NCBI RefSeq assembly: GCF_042653545.1 | Contig: NZ_JBHSIS010000002.1 | Location: forward strand, 620,001 to 684,000 | DNA from: Actinophytocola glycyrrhizae | GTDB lineage: Bacteria; Actinomycetota; Actinomycetes; Mycobacteriales; Pseudonocardiaceae | Direction of reading: 5' to 3' | Length of the DNA stretch: 64,000 bases | Notes under the pieces: model-generated | What the model was told of the DNA's origin: nothing | What the model saw: the letters and a program-made list of their open reading frames with translations, nothing else | Databases searched by the model: none | Shown here: piece by piece, positions 32,591 to 41,284 of the stretch | Position numbering within the stretch: position 1 is the stretch's first letter | Layout of the letters: each line of letters starts with the position of its first letter | Program-made: the position numbers and the translations under genes

Positions 32591-32711
32591 CCCGCCCTGC
32601 GACCGCTGCACGGGCACGGGTGACGTGCCCTGAACGACCGTCTGTGAGTAGGGGCAGGTCGTGCCGCCGCTCGGGACGCTCCCCGAGCGCTAAAATCGGA
32701 CATCTATATAG

Positions 32712-33848
32712 TTAATTGTTGTTTGTTCTCGCCGGATTTCCGTCCATGATCGCCACGATGTGGGTGCGGGACAGCCGTTCGTACGGGGCGGGTTCGTCGC
32801 CGAAGAACACCGCCAGCGGGGTCCAGGCGCCGACCACGAACGCCGACACCAGCGCGCCGAGCGGGATCAGGAGCTGGTGCGGCGCACCGAGAAGGTCCCA
32901 CCGGTCCACCGAGAGCGCGAGCCACGCCAGCCACAGCGGGGACAGCAGCACCCCGTTGCGCACCAACCACGCCAGCGGACCTGCCCTGCGGCCGTCGGTG
33001 CGCTCGACCCGCAGCAGCATGGCGCGTTTGCCCAGCGTGGTGTCGGTCAGCACCGGCGCCGCCCAGAAGTAACCCACCGCCAGCACCAGCACGACCAGGC
33101 CGCGGGACACGGTCAGGCCGAACAGCTTCACCAGGCCAAGCACGAGCACCAGCAGCACCCCGAACGCCACGATGTCGGTCAGCGACGCCAGCAGGCGGCG
33201 GCTCGCGGTCACCCTGGTGGCGTAGCGGCGGCGGTCGCGTTCCGGGTCGAGGTCGGGCAGCAGGCGGATCAGCGGGCCGGCGAGCAGCCAGCCCACTGCC
33301 GCGCCCGACGTGTTGAGGATCAGGTCGTCCACGCTGAACAGGCGGTACGCGCACGGGTAGATGAACCACAGCCCGGTCAGCTGTGTCAGTTCGAAGAACA
33401 GTGACGTGCCGAACCCGAGCGCCGTCGCCGCGAGGAACCGGGTGCCGGACAGGTACCGCAGGAAGAAGCTGAGCGGCGCCAGCAGCACCACGTTCAGCGC
33501 GGTGCTCCACAGCGCCGGGGTGAGCCACGTGCCAGCCACCCGGGCCCGGGTCTGCACGACGTCGACGAAGTACAGCGGGCGCAGCTGCGGTGTCGAGGCG
33601 TAGGTCTGCTCAGCGCAGTACTCCGCCGGGTTCGCGGGCAGCGGGACGACCGTCTGCATCAACGCGGCCAGCAGGTAGAACAGGAAGCAGTAGAAGACGA
33701 GCACCGTCCACCCGCCGGCCCGGCCGCGGCGCCGGTAGGAGACCACCGCGACCGGGAGCATCACGATCAGGGCGAGCAGCGGGAAGACCGTCAGCGCCGT
33801 GGTGACCGGCAGCAGATAGGTCTCGAACACCCGGTAGTAATACCTCAC
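32712..33848 (-). CDS. VanZ-like / RDD-like two-domain membrane protein
   Basis: A 378-residue protein. The N-terminal half has VanZ-type helices and motifs (PLLALIVMLPVAVVSYRRRG; NVVLLAPLSFFLRYL; FGTSLFFELTQLTGLWF; FSVDDLILNTSGAAVGWLLA). The C-terminal half is RDD-like (RRLLASLTDIVAFGVLLVLV; TLGKRAMLLRVERTDGRRAG; WLVRNGVLLSPLWLAWLAL). VanZ-like proteins are linked to glycopeptide tolerance or envelope functions. The GTG start overlaps the stop of the upstream beta-helix gene (GTGA), showing translational coupling with a secreted protein. Function not established. Confidence 0.85.
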   Translation of the reverse strand: MRYYYRVFETYLLPVTTALTVFPLLALIVMLPVAVVSYRRRGRAGGWTVLVFYCFLFYLLAALMQTVVPLPANPAEYCAEQTYASTPQLRPLYFVDVVQTRARVAGTWLTPALWSTALNVVLLAPLSFFLRYLSGTRFLAATALGFGTSLFFELTQLTGLWFIYPCAYRLFSVDDLILNTSGAAVGWLLAGPLIRLLPDLDPERDRRRYATRVTASRRLLASLTDIVAFGVLLVLVLGLVKLFGLTVSRGLVVLVLAVGYFWAAPVLTDTTLGKRAMLLRVERTDGRRAGPLAWLVRNGVLLSPLWLAWLALSVDRWDLLGAPHQLLIPLGALVSAFVVGAWTPLAVFFGDEPAPYERLSRTHIVAIMDGNPARTNNN

Positions 33849-35833
33849 CACTCCGAGGGCGCAGGGGGCGGCACCACCGGCGGCCGGTCTTCGCAGGTGA
33901 TGGTGTTCGGCAGCATCCATGGCGCGAGCCAGCCGCCGTCGTTGCCGCCCGCGTCGGTCACCGTGAACTCCGAGCCCGTCGCCGGGAAGTTGAACGAGCC
34001 GCAGTTGTTCACGCCCACCGCGCCGACGTTGCGCGCGTCGGTGTTCTCGAACGTCGCGCCGCCCATCACACGGGCGCTGAGCACCGACGTGCCCGTGCCG
34101 TCGATCCTCGTGTCGCGGAAGTGCACGCCGCGGATCGAGTACAGGTCCTTCACCGGCCAGTCGCTCACGAACATGATCGCGTTGTGGGTGTTGTCCAGGA
34201 AGTGGTTGCCGGTCACCCGGATGTCCGCGGCGATGTCGCGGTCCAGCGCGTAGAACCAGATCGCGCCGAGGCCGATGTTCCAGTTCAGCTCGTAGGTGCC
34301 GGCCCGGACGGTGGTGTTGCCGGTGACCCACACGTGCCCGGTGAACGGCTCCGCGCCGAACCGCGAGCCGACGTGGATGCCGCTGCCCTCCCGGACCGGG
34401 TCGGCGACCAGGTTGTGCGACACGGTGTTGTCGGTGCCGCCGTACAGTGCGATCCCGTTGGCCAGCACCGGGGACTGCACGGTGTTGTGGTCGAAGGTGT
34501 TGCGTGCGTTCTGCTCGTGTTCCGCCCACATGGCAAGCCCGTCGTCACCGGTGTTGCGCACGAAGTTGTCGCGCACCACCGAGTCCGTGACACCGGTGTG
34601 GAAGTTCAGCGCGTCCGCGATCTGGTCGGTGATCACGTTGTCCTCGACCACCGTGCCGGACATCGGCCCGTCGAACCACAGCCCCACCTTGGTGTGGTGG
34701 AGGTACATGCCGCGGATCGTGGAGTCGCTCATCGCGCCGCCGATGGCGTTGACCTGGTCGGTGTCGATGCGTTCGCGGACGTCACCCTCGATGGCGAACC
34801 CGGACAGGTGCACGTCGCGCGAGCCGCCGTCCGCCGCGTCCCGGCCGTAGAACCCGACGCCGGTGTGCACGGAGCCGTCGGGGGCCGGCGGGTCGAGCGC
34901 GACCTCGCGACCCTTGACGACCGTGTGCCAGTTCCCGGCGCCGACGATCGTGACGTCGTCGACGACGATGTGCCGGTTCACCTGGAACGTGCCCGGCGGC
35001 AGGTACACCGGCACGTTCAGGAACCCGGCCAGCGCGATGGCCCGCTCGATCGCGGGCGCCGCGTCGCGGCGGCCCGTCGGGTCGGCACCGAACAGCCGGA
35101 CGTCGAGCGCTCCTCTCTCGACCTGCGGCCGTCCGACCAGCTCGGAGTCGAGCAGGTCGATGACCGTCCACGCGGCCCCGTCCGACGCCGTGAGCCGGAT
35201 CGTGTCACCCGCTCGGTAGGTGCGGTCGAGCCGGAGGCGCTGTTCGTCGTAGAAGTGCGTGGGGCGGAACGGTTTCCTGATCACCGGCGGCGGGTCAGTC
35301 TGGGACGGCACGCAGGCGCACTCGGTGATCCACCAGTCGGGGTGCAACAGGTCGGCGCCGGGGTCGTTGGTGAACGGGTACTGGTTGTAGAGCCACGAGT
35401 ACCGCGACGTCAGCGTCATCGTCGCGCGGCGCTTGCCGTTCACCGACACCGCGAGCGGTGCGGTGATGCCACCGCCACCCGGCGCGTCCGGAATGCTGTA
35501 GCGGACGGTGATCGCGTTGGCCGCGGCCGGCAGCGTGAACTCGACGTGCCGGCCGGGGGTGAGCCGGACCGCGGCGCGGCCGGACGCCTCGGCGGGCAGC
35601 GTGTAGGCGGTCCGGTCGGGCCCGATGACCGTGCCGTTCGTGGCCGCGTTCTCGGCCTCCTGTTCGAGGAACGCGACGTCCGCTCCCCTGCCCTCGACCA
35701 GGTGTGGCGCGAGCCCGGCCCGTGTGACGACCGGCTGGGCCGGTGTCACCTGTGGTGCCGCCATCGCTACCGCGTCACCCACGCCCAGCGCGACGACTGC
35801 CCCGACCACCAACCACGTCCGTGTCCATGTCAC
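33845..35833 (-). CDS. secreted CBM/right-handed beta-helix protein, mycodextranase-like
   Basis: A 662-residue exported protein with a signal peptide (WLVVGAVVALGVGDAVAMAA). Residues about 55-230 form a carbohydrate-binding-like domain (EQEAENAATNGTVIGPDRTA; VEFTLPAAANAITVRYSIPD; TLTSRYSWLYNQYPFTN). From about 250 comes the pectate-lyase-like start VRLFGADPTGRRDAAPAIER and a long beta-helix with repeated N-x-V/I-x-D/N turns (VVEDNVITDQIADALNFHTG; VVRDNFVRNTGDDGLAMWAE; TVSHNLVADPVREGSGIHVG). This layout resembles GH87-type mycodextranase/alpha-1,3-glucanase proteins; the activity is inferred. It is coupled to the VanZ-RDD gene by a four-base overlap. Confidence 0.78.
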   Translation of the reverse strand: MTWTRTWLVVGAVVALGVGDAVAMAAPQVTPAQPVVTRAGLAPHLVEGRGADVAFLEQEAENAATNGTVIGPDRTAYTLPAEASGRAAVRLTPGRHVEFTLPAAANAITVRYSIPDAPGGGGITAPLAVSVNGKRRATMTLTSRYSWLYNQYPFTNDPGADLLHPDWWITECACVPSQTDPPPVIRKPFRPTHFYDEQRLRLDRTYRAGDTIRLTASDGAAWTVIDLLDSELVGRPQVERGALDVRLFGADPTGRRDAAPAIERAIALAGFLNVPVYLPPGTFQVNRHIVVDDVTIVGAGNWHTVVKGREVALDPPAPDGSVHTGVGFYGRDAADGGSRDVHLSGFAIEGDVRERIDTDQVNAIGGAMSDSTIRGMYLHHTKVGLWFDGPMSGTVVEDNVITDQIADALNFHTGVTDSVVRDNFVRNTGDDGLAMWAEHEQNARNTFDHNTVQSPVLANGIALYGGTDNTVSHNLVADPVREGSGIHVGSRFGAEPFTGHVWVTGNTTVRAGTYELNWNIGLGAIWFYALDRDIAADIRVTGNHFLDNTHNAIMFVSDWPVKDLYSIRGVHFRDTRIDGTGTSVLSARVMGGATFENTDARNVGAVGVNNCGSFNFPATGSEFTVTDAGGNDGGWLAPWMLPNTITCEDRPPVVPPPAPSEW

Positions 35834-35957
35834 GGCGGGACCGTAACCCAGATCACATCGATCTGCTAGATAGTTGCGCGAATTCGTCGAAAAATTGCAC
35901 TAGCCAGCCCAGTCGCGGTTTCGCTGGAGGTCCAGGTCCCGTGACTACGGTGCTGGG

Positions 35958-36779
35958 ATGCTGCCCTTCTTCGATCACGACGCGGTCATGGCGCTCACCT
36001 ACGCCGGTGCCGTCCACGCGTTGCGCGGCGCACTGCTGGCCGGCCTCGACGTGGACGCCGACCCGGTACGGACGGTCGTGCCGGTGCCCGCCGGTCAACT
36101 GTTGCTGATGCCCTCCTCCGGCGCCCGGTACACCGGTGTCAAGCTGGCGACGGTCGCCGCGGACAGCACCCCGCGGATCAAGGGCGTGTACGTGCTGATG
36201 GACGCCGCCACCCTCGCACCGCTCGCGCTGCTCGACGGGCCCGCGCTCACCACGCTCCGCACCCCGGCGGTGTCGGCACTGGCCGTCGACCACCTCGCGC
36301 CCGACTCACCCGCGCGGCTGGTGGTCTTCGGCAGGGGGCCGCAGGCGCACGGCCACGTGGCCGCGGTCGAGGCCGTCCGCGAGGTCACCGGCACCACACT
36401 GCTCGGTCGCGGCGACGACCCGTCCCCGGTCGGGGAAGCCGACATCGTCTGCTGCACGACAACGGCCCGCACTCCCCTGTTCGACGCCGCACTGGTCCGT
36501 CCGCACACGACGGTCGTAGCGGTCGGCTCGCACGAACCTGACGCACGCGAACTCCCCGCCGAGCTGATGACGACGGTCGTCGTCGAGTCGATCGCCACCG
36601 CCCGCCGCGAGGCCGGCGACGTCATCCTCGCCGGGACGACCGACCTCGTCCCGCTGGCGGCGGTCGTCCGGCAGGAGGCCACCGTGCCCGACGACCGGCC
36701 GCGCGTGTTCAAGAGCGTCGGGATGGCATGGGAGGACCTGACCGTGGCCGCCGCCGTCTACGAGGCCCGTGCTTCCTAG
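35958..36779 (+). CDS. ornithine cyclodeaminase / mu-crystallin family protein
   Basis: A 273-residue protein with family features: an N-terminal strand set (LPFFDHDAVMALTYAGAVHA), LMPSSGARYTGVKLATVAAD with the substrate-binding Lys, and GVYVLMDAATLAPLALLDGP, followed by the TLRTPAVSALAVDHLAP segment. The Rossmann segment is LVVFGRGPQAHGHVAAV, in which the usual GxGxQA is GRGPQA. It is shorter than the usual 310-350 residues. It may act on an amino or imino acid (ketimine reductase, alanine dehydrogenase or ornithine cyclodeaminase); context does not decide. It lies alone after an AT-containing promoter region (35834-35957). Confidence 0.85.
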   Translation: MLPFFDHDAVMALTYAGAVHALRGALLAGLDVDADPVRTVVPVPAGQLLLMPSSGARYTGVKLATVAADSTPRIKGVYVLMDAATLAPLALLDGPALTTLRTPAVSALAVDHLAPDSPARLVVFGRGPQAHGHVAAVEAVREVTGTTLLGRGDDPSPVGEADIVCCTTTARTPLFDAALVRPHTTVVAVGSHEPDARELPAELMTTVVVESIATARREAGDVILAGTTDLVPLAAVVRQEATVPDDRPRVFKSVGMAWEDLTVAAAVYEARAS

Positions 36780-36780
36780 C

Positions 36781-36970
36781 GCTGTGCCGATGGCGGCGCG
36801 CGTCGCTGTCCGATCGTCCGGCCGGGTCCGCGCGGCCCAGCTTGAACGTGCCGAAACAGGTTCGGGCCGTCCGCGCCGAACGCGAACAGTGCCCTTGTCC
36901 ACGGCGTCGTGGATCTGTTCGCGTTCGGCGTCGGTGACATCGTCGATCACACCGGCAACGCTGGTGTGAC
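36781..36970 (-). pseudogene. possible frameshifted remnant of a small gene
   Basis: On the minus strand one frame reads VAGVIDDVTDAEREQIHDAV then DKGTV, and continues naturally only in another frame (LFAFGADGPNLF), with a third giving GTFKLGRADPAGRSDSDA. A protein-like string split over three frames in under 200 bases suggests decay by small indels. The family is not recognised. The gap between the cyclodeaminase-like gene and the M28 gene (36780-37036) holds nothing else. Confidence 0.35.
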
Positions 36971-37036
36971 GCGCCGGAATCCGGCACCTGATTCGACGGC
37001 CCACTCACGCACCGCATTCCCGGCGCGGGACACTCA

Positions 37037-38329
37037 TCAGAACTGCAGGCTCCACGCGTTGATCGTCCCGGTGTCCCTGGCCGCGGCGTCGCGGACGCGC
37101 AGGCGCCACGTGCCGTTCGCGACCTCGCTCGACGCGTTGACCGTGTACGTGGTCGCGAGGTTGTCGGTACTGCCACCAGACCGGTTGTGCACGTTGTACA
37201 CGCTGCCATCCGGCGCCAGGACGTCCACGACCAGGTCGCCGATGTAGGTGTGCCTGATGTCGACGGCCACCCGCAGGCCCGCAGGCGCGTTGCCGGCGAC
37301 ACCGGTCACCGTGATCGGGCTCTCCACAGTGGACAGGTCAGGGATCGCGAAGTCCGTGGTGTTCTCGAAACGCGGACCGGGCGGCGGCGTGGTGCCCGCC
37401 GACAACGTCCACACCGCGTGTGCGATCGCGTCGGTGTTGCGGTCCAGCGCGGTCACGTTGATGTTGCTCGTCGTGTCGCACGACGCGTGGTAGCAGCGGT
37501 CGAACGCCTGTCCCGCGGTGCCGCCCCACTTCTGTGCCTGCGCCGAGGTCTTCGACACCTCCGCGCCGGTGAACAGCCCGCCGATCGGAATGCCCGCGTT
37601 CGCGAACGCGGCGTGGTCGGACCGGCCACCGACCGACGTCAACTCGGTGGGCACCCCCATCGCGGCGAACGGCTCCTGCAGGACCTGCTGCAATGCAAGG
37701 GATCCCGAGGGCTGCCCGCTCGCCGAGTACACGAAGTAGCCCGCGTTGGGCGAACCGATCATGTCGAAGTTGACGTAGGCCTTGATGCGCGAGCGTTCGG
37801 CGGAGGGCAGGTTGTTCACGTAGTAGGTCGACCCGACGAGGCCGCGCTCCTCCGCGCCCCACCAGCCGAACCGGATCCGCTTGCCCGGGTCGAGGTTCTG
37901 GCTGGCGACGGTCAGCGCCACCTCCAGCAGCGCGGCGGACCCCGACGCGTTGTCGTTGATCCCCGGCCCGGAGGTGACGCTGTCCAGGTGGCCACCGGCC
38001 ATGATCACGTTGTTGGCGTCGCCGCGCGGCCACTCGGCGATCAGGTTCCACCCGGTCGCACCGCCGGACGTGAACGACTGCAGTGATGTCGTGTAGCCGG
38101 CCGCGTTGAGCCGGGACTGGACGTAGTCGATCGACGCGCGGTAGCCGGGTCTGCCGTGCGCACGGTTTCCGCCGTTGGCGGTCGCGATCGACTGGAACTG
38201 GTTCAGGTGCGCCTGCACGTTCGCGACCGGGATGTTCGGCGCGGCGAGCACGGCAGGCGGCGCGGCGGCCGCCGGGGTGGCGAACGCGACGAGCGCGCCC
38301 ACGGTCAGTGAGACGAGGAATGCACGCAT
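37037..38329 (-). CDS. secreted M28 aminopeptidase with C-terminal P-domain
   Basis: A 430-residue protein with signal peptide (MRAFLVSLTVGALVAFATPA). The catalytic domain has the M28 two-zinc ligands in order: His in AGGHLDSV, Asp in GINDNASGSAALLEVA, Glu pair in GWWGAEERGLVGS, Asp in NFDMIGSPN and His in CYHASCDT. It resembles the Streptomyces griseus aminopeptidase. From about residue 335 a proprotein-convertase P/Homo-B beta domain follows (TDFAIPDLSTVESPITVTGV; HTYIGDLVVDVLAPDGSVYN; WRLRVRDAAARDTGTINAWS), common on secreted peptidases. Met at 38329 immediately precedes the signal core. Confidence 0.93.
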   Translation of the reverse strand: MRAFLVSLTVGALVAFATPAAAAPPAVLAAPNIPVANVQAHLNQFQSIATANGGNRAHGRPGYRASIDYVQSRLNAAGYTTSLQSFTSGGATGWNLIAEWPRGDANNVIMAGGHLDSVTSGPGINDNASGSAALLEVALTVASQNLDPGKRIRFGWWGAEERGLVGSTYYVNNLPSAERSRIKAYVNFDMIGSPNAGYFVYSASGQPSGSLALQQVLQEPFAAMGVPTELTSVGGRSDHAAFANAGIPIGGLFTGAEVSKTSAQAQKWGGTAGQAFDRCYHASCDTTSNINVTALDRNTDAIAHAVWTLSAGTTPPPGPRFENTTDFAIPDLSTVESPITVTGVAGNAPAGLRVAVDIRHTYIGDLVVDVLAPDGSVYNVHNRSGGSTDNLATTYTVNASSEVANGTWRLRVRDAAARDTGTINAWSLQF

Positions 38330-38435
38330 GACTCGCTGCCTCCAGCAGGGGTAGAAGGACAACGCCCAAAAGCGTGCGCCACGAACCGGCCGGGACACCA
38401 CAGCCGAACGAGTCCGGAATTTCCCGTACTTCCCA

Positions 38436-39416
38436 TTACCGTACGCATATCGTGATCACCGGGTGCCGGCCGAACAGGCTGATCGGGTGGCGGCCGACCA
38501 CCTGCCAGCCGCGCGGCGGGTCGTGCGGGCCGAGGTAGGTGAGCCTGCCGCCGGGACGGAGCACGCGGCGCCACTCGCGCACGAACTCCGCGAACGTGCC
38601 GTGGGCCGTGACCTGCCGGTCCCACGGGGGGTTGGTCAGGACGTGGTCCACGGACCCGGTCGGATATGGGAGCCCGCGCGCGTCCGAGGTGAACCACGAC
38701 AGGTGCGGGGCGTTGGTCCGCGCCGCCACCACTCCCGCGCGGTCACTGCCGGCGCGGAAGGCCCCGTCGGGCGCCTCGGCCAGCAGCGTGCCCGCGCCGC
38801 AGCACGGGTCCACCACCACGTCGCCTGGCCGGATCCCGGCCAGCCTGGCCATGGCGGCGGCCACCGGCGGGTGCAGGGTGCCCGGCACCGACGCGGTCTT
38901 CCACGGCCTTCTGTGCAGCGGTGGACGGGCTCCGCGTGGTCCGATGTGGACACCGGAGGCATCTACGGTGACGCGCCAGTCGACGGCACCGGACGGCGGT
39001 TTCCCGCCGTCCCGGCGGGACGCGTAGACCGCGCCGAGCCGCGCCGCGAGGACGGCACCGACCGCGTCCTCGACGTCGTACCTGCTGTAGCCGCGACGGC
39101 CGGCGGTCGACGCGGAGACGCTGAGCACCGGCGCCGGCGCCACCCCCAGCGGCGCCGAAGCCAGTGCCCGCGTCACCGCGACCAGATCCGGTTTGGTGGC
39201 ACCGGGATCCGGGATGACGAGCACGAGGTGGAACAGGTCGTCGACCGTCCTCGGGGTGGGAAGGGCGGCCGGTGCGGTCAGAACGAGTTGGCGTGGGGTC
39301 ACGGTGTGCACCGTGCAGCCCTGATCGCGGAGTTCTCCTGCGGCGACGTGCTCGAGGCCGTGGATGGTGCGTGCGAACAGGCGGGTACCCACCGCCGGGC
39401 GGCGGTGCGCGGGCAT
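38436..39416 (-). CDS. THUMP-type SAM-dependent nucleic-acid methyltransferase
   Basis: A 326-residue protein. The N-terminal part (RLFARTIHGLEHVAAGELRD; LVLTAPAALPTPRTVDDLFH) resembles the ferredoxin-like/THUMP region of Trm11/Trm14/RlmKL-type enzymes. The C-terminal Rossmann methyltransferase has VVVDPCCGAGTLLAEA for SAM and the catalytic TNPPW (NPPY/W) typical of exocyclic-amine methylation of guanine or adenine. RNA is the likely substrate by family; the exact base is unknown. Met at 39416 is taken as start; an earlier frame extends to 39458. Confidence 0.85.
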   Translation of the reverse strand: MPAHRRPAVGTRLFARTIHGLEHVAAGELRDQGCTVHTVTPRQLVLTAPAALPTPRTVDDLFHLVLVIPDPGATKPDLVAVTRALASAPLGVAPAPVLSVSASTAGRRGYSRYDVEDAVGAVLAARLGAVYASRRDGGKPPSGAVDWRVTVDASGVHIGPRGARPPLHRRPWKTASVPGTLHPPVAAAMARLAGIRPGDVVVDPCCGAGTLLAEAPDGAFRAGSDRAGVVAARTNAPHLSWFTSDARGLPYPTGSVDHVLTNPPWDRQVTAHGTFAEFVREWRRVLRPGGRLTYLGPHDPPRGWQVVGRHPISLFGRHPVITICVR

Positions 39417-39504
39417 GACGACACTCCCGAAGTGCGACCTGGGGCGACGGGCAGTCACCCCACCTCGCCAGCCGCGGGGGGGTCCTCGATCCGGCTAGCG
39501 GCTG

Positions 39505-39627
39505 CTAGCCGAGTCGGAAGAACGTTGTCGTCATGCCGTAGACATTACCGGCCGTGATCAACCGATTTCTCGCACTCACCGCCCACCAAGGGTCGGGGCC
39601 GGTGCCGAACAGGTGGTCGGTACTCAT
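39505..39627 (-). CDS. possible 40-residue protein
   Basis: An ATG frame giving MSTDHLFGTGPDPWWAVSAR then NRLITAGNVYGMTTTFFRLG, with no homology I recognise but protein-like composition (Trp-Trp, Phe-Phe) and natural codon use. The stop lies inside a perfect CGGCTAGC/GCTAGCCG 8-bp stem that could terminate it. It lies between the methyltransferase start and the ABC-F stop. No good ribosome site is seen; it could be chance. Confidence 0.35.
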   Translation of the reverse strand: MSTDHLFGTGPDPWWAVSARNRLITAGNVYGMTTTFFRLG

Positions 39628-39663
39628 GGCGCCAGTGTCACCCCGGGCACTTTCACCGCGCTT

Positions 39664-41229
39664 TCATGTCCACACCGGACGGTCCACTTCGGTCACCCGG
39701 CCGTCCTGGCCGAAGTACAGGTGGCGGTCCAGCTCCCCGGCGAACCAACGGTCGTGGGTGATCGCCACGACCGTGCCGGTGAACCCGGCCAGGCCCGCCT
39801 GTAGCGCCTCAGCGCTCGCGAGGTCGAGGTTGTCGGTCGGCTCGTCGAGCAGCAGCAGGGTCGCCCCGGCCAGCTCCAGCAACAGGATCTGCAGCCGCGC
39901 CTGCTGCCCGCCGGACAGCGTCTCGTAGGTCTGCTGCCCCTCGGCGGCGATCTCGTACCGCGCGAGCGCTGCCATCGCGTCGTTGCGCACCAGCGCGGCG
40001 TCGGTCATCACGATGTCGGCCACCCGGCGGCCGTGCAGGTCCGGCCGCACGTGGGTCTGCGCGAACAGGCCTGGCGCGACCCGCGCACCCAGCCCGAACG
40101 TGCCGGTGTGCGGCACGTGCTGGCCGGCGAGCAGGTGCAGGAACCGGGACTTGCCGGAGCCGTTGCCGCCGAGCACCCCGATCCGCTCGCCGAACCACAC
40201 GTGCAGGTCGAACGGCCGGGTCAGCCCGGTCAGCGCGACCTGCTCACAGGTCAGCGCCCGTTTCCCGGTCCGCCCGCCGGACAGGCGCATCCGGACGTTC
40301 TGCTCGCGCGGCGGGCGCCTCGGCGGGCCCGCCTCCTCGAACCGGTCGAGCCGGGTGCGGGCCGCCCTGTACGCCGAGGACACGGCGTCGTTGCGCGCCG
40401 CGGTCTGCCGCAGCGTGTTGACCATGACGCGCAGCCGCCGGTGCTCGTCCTCCCAGCGCTTGCGCTTGTCGTCCATCTCCGCGACGCGCCGGTTCCGCGC
40501 GGCGGGGAAGGTGGCGTAGCCGTCGCCGTGGACCCACACGTCCCGGTTCTCGACCGCCAGGATCCGGTCGGAGGCGGCGGCGAGCAACTGCCGGTCGTGG
40601 GACACGAGCAGGATCGTCTTCGTGCTGGCGGCCAGCCGCTCCTCCAGCCACTGTTTCGCTGGCACGTCGAGGTAGTTGTCCGGCTCGTCGAGCAGCAGCA
40701 GCTCGTCCGGTCCGCGCAGCAGCGCCGCCAGCGCCAGCCGCTTCTGCTCGCCGCCGGACAGCGTGTCCAGCGGCCGGTCCGCCGCCCGGTCGTAGGGCAG
40801 CCCGAGCGCGGTGGTGGTGCAGGTGTCCCACACGACCTCGATGTCGTACGCGCCCGCGTCGACGTGCTCGGCGAGCGCGGTCGCGTACGCCAGCTGGGAC
40901 GCCTCGTCGTCGGCGAGCGCGGCCTCGGCCGTGGCGAGTGCCGAGGTGGTGGCGCGGATCCGGGCGGGGGCGACGCCCAACAGCAGGTCACGAACGCGGC
41001 CGGGACCGGTGAACTGCCGCATCACGCCGATGCCACCGGAGGTCGCGACGGTGCCAGCCGATGGCCGCAGCTCGCCGGCGATCAGCCGCAACAGGGTCGT
41101 CTTCCCCGCGCCGTTGGGCCCGACGAGCCCCGCGGTGACGCCCTCGCCGACGCGGAAGGAGACGTCGTCGAACAGGACCCGGCCGTCGGTGAGGCGGTGG
41201 GTGAGGCCGGTGACGTCCACGTGTGCCAA
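39664..41229 (-). CDS. ABC-F family ATPase under TetR control
   Basis: A 521-residue protein with two ATPase cassettes: GPNGAGKTTLLR with signature LSGGEQKRLALAALL and DEPDNYLDVP, then GGNGSGKSRFLHLL with LSGGQQARLQILLLEL and DEPTDNLDL. The linker is charged (MDDKRKRWEDEHRRLRVMV). The start is taken as TTG 41229 because GAGGAGG stands at proper distance and the next residues are AHVDVTGL; GTG 41223 is possible. ABC-F proteins act on ribosomes, often giving resistance. The promoter region is shared with a divergent TetR gene around a 26-bp palindrome, which suggests ligand-induced expression. The inducer is unknown. Confidence 0.87.
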   Translation of the reverse strand: MAHVDVTGLTHRLTDGRVLFDDVSFRVGEGVTAGLVGPNGAGKTTLLRLIAGELRPSAGTVATSGGIGVMRQFTGPGRVRDLLLGVAPARIRATTSALATAEAALADDEASQLAYATALAEHVDAGAYDIEVVWDTCTTTALGLPYDRAADRPLDTLSGGEQKRLALAALLRGPDELLLLDEPDNYLDVPAKQWLEERLAASTKTILLVSHDRQLLAAASDRILAVENRDVWVHGDGYATFPAARNRRVAEMDDKRKRWEDEHRRLRVMVNTLRQTAARNDAVSSAYRAARTRLDRFEEAGPPRRPPREQNVRMRLSGGRTGKRALTCEQVALTGLTRPFDLHVWFGERIGVLGGNGSGKSRFLHLLAGQHVPHTGTFGLGARVAPGLFAQTHVRPDLHGRRVADIVMTDAALVRNDAMAALARYEIAAEGQQTYETLSGGQQARLQILLLELAGATLLLLDEPTDNLDLASAEALQAGLAGFTGTVVAITHDRWFAGELDRHLYFGQDGRVTEVDRPVWT

Positions 41230-41243
41230 GAAGGCCTCCTCGA

Positions 41244-41269
41244 ACGTTGGTCGAGTACCCGACCAACGT
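41244..41269. promoter_or_regulatory. TetR-type operator between ABC-F and tetR genes
   Basis: A palindrome with perfect 10-base arms (ACGTTGGTCG, AGTACC spacer, CGACCAACGT) sits midway between the two divergent starts at 41229 and 41285. Size and position are typical of a TetR dimer site that represses both genes. Confidence 0.75.
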
Positions 41270-41284
41270 ACTAGAGTGCGGTGC

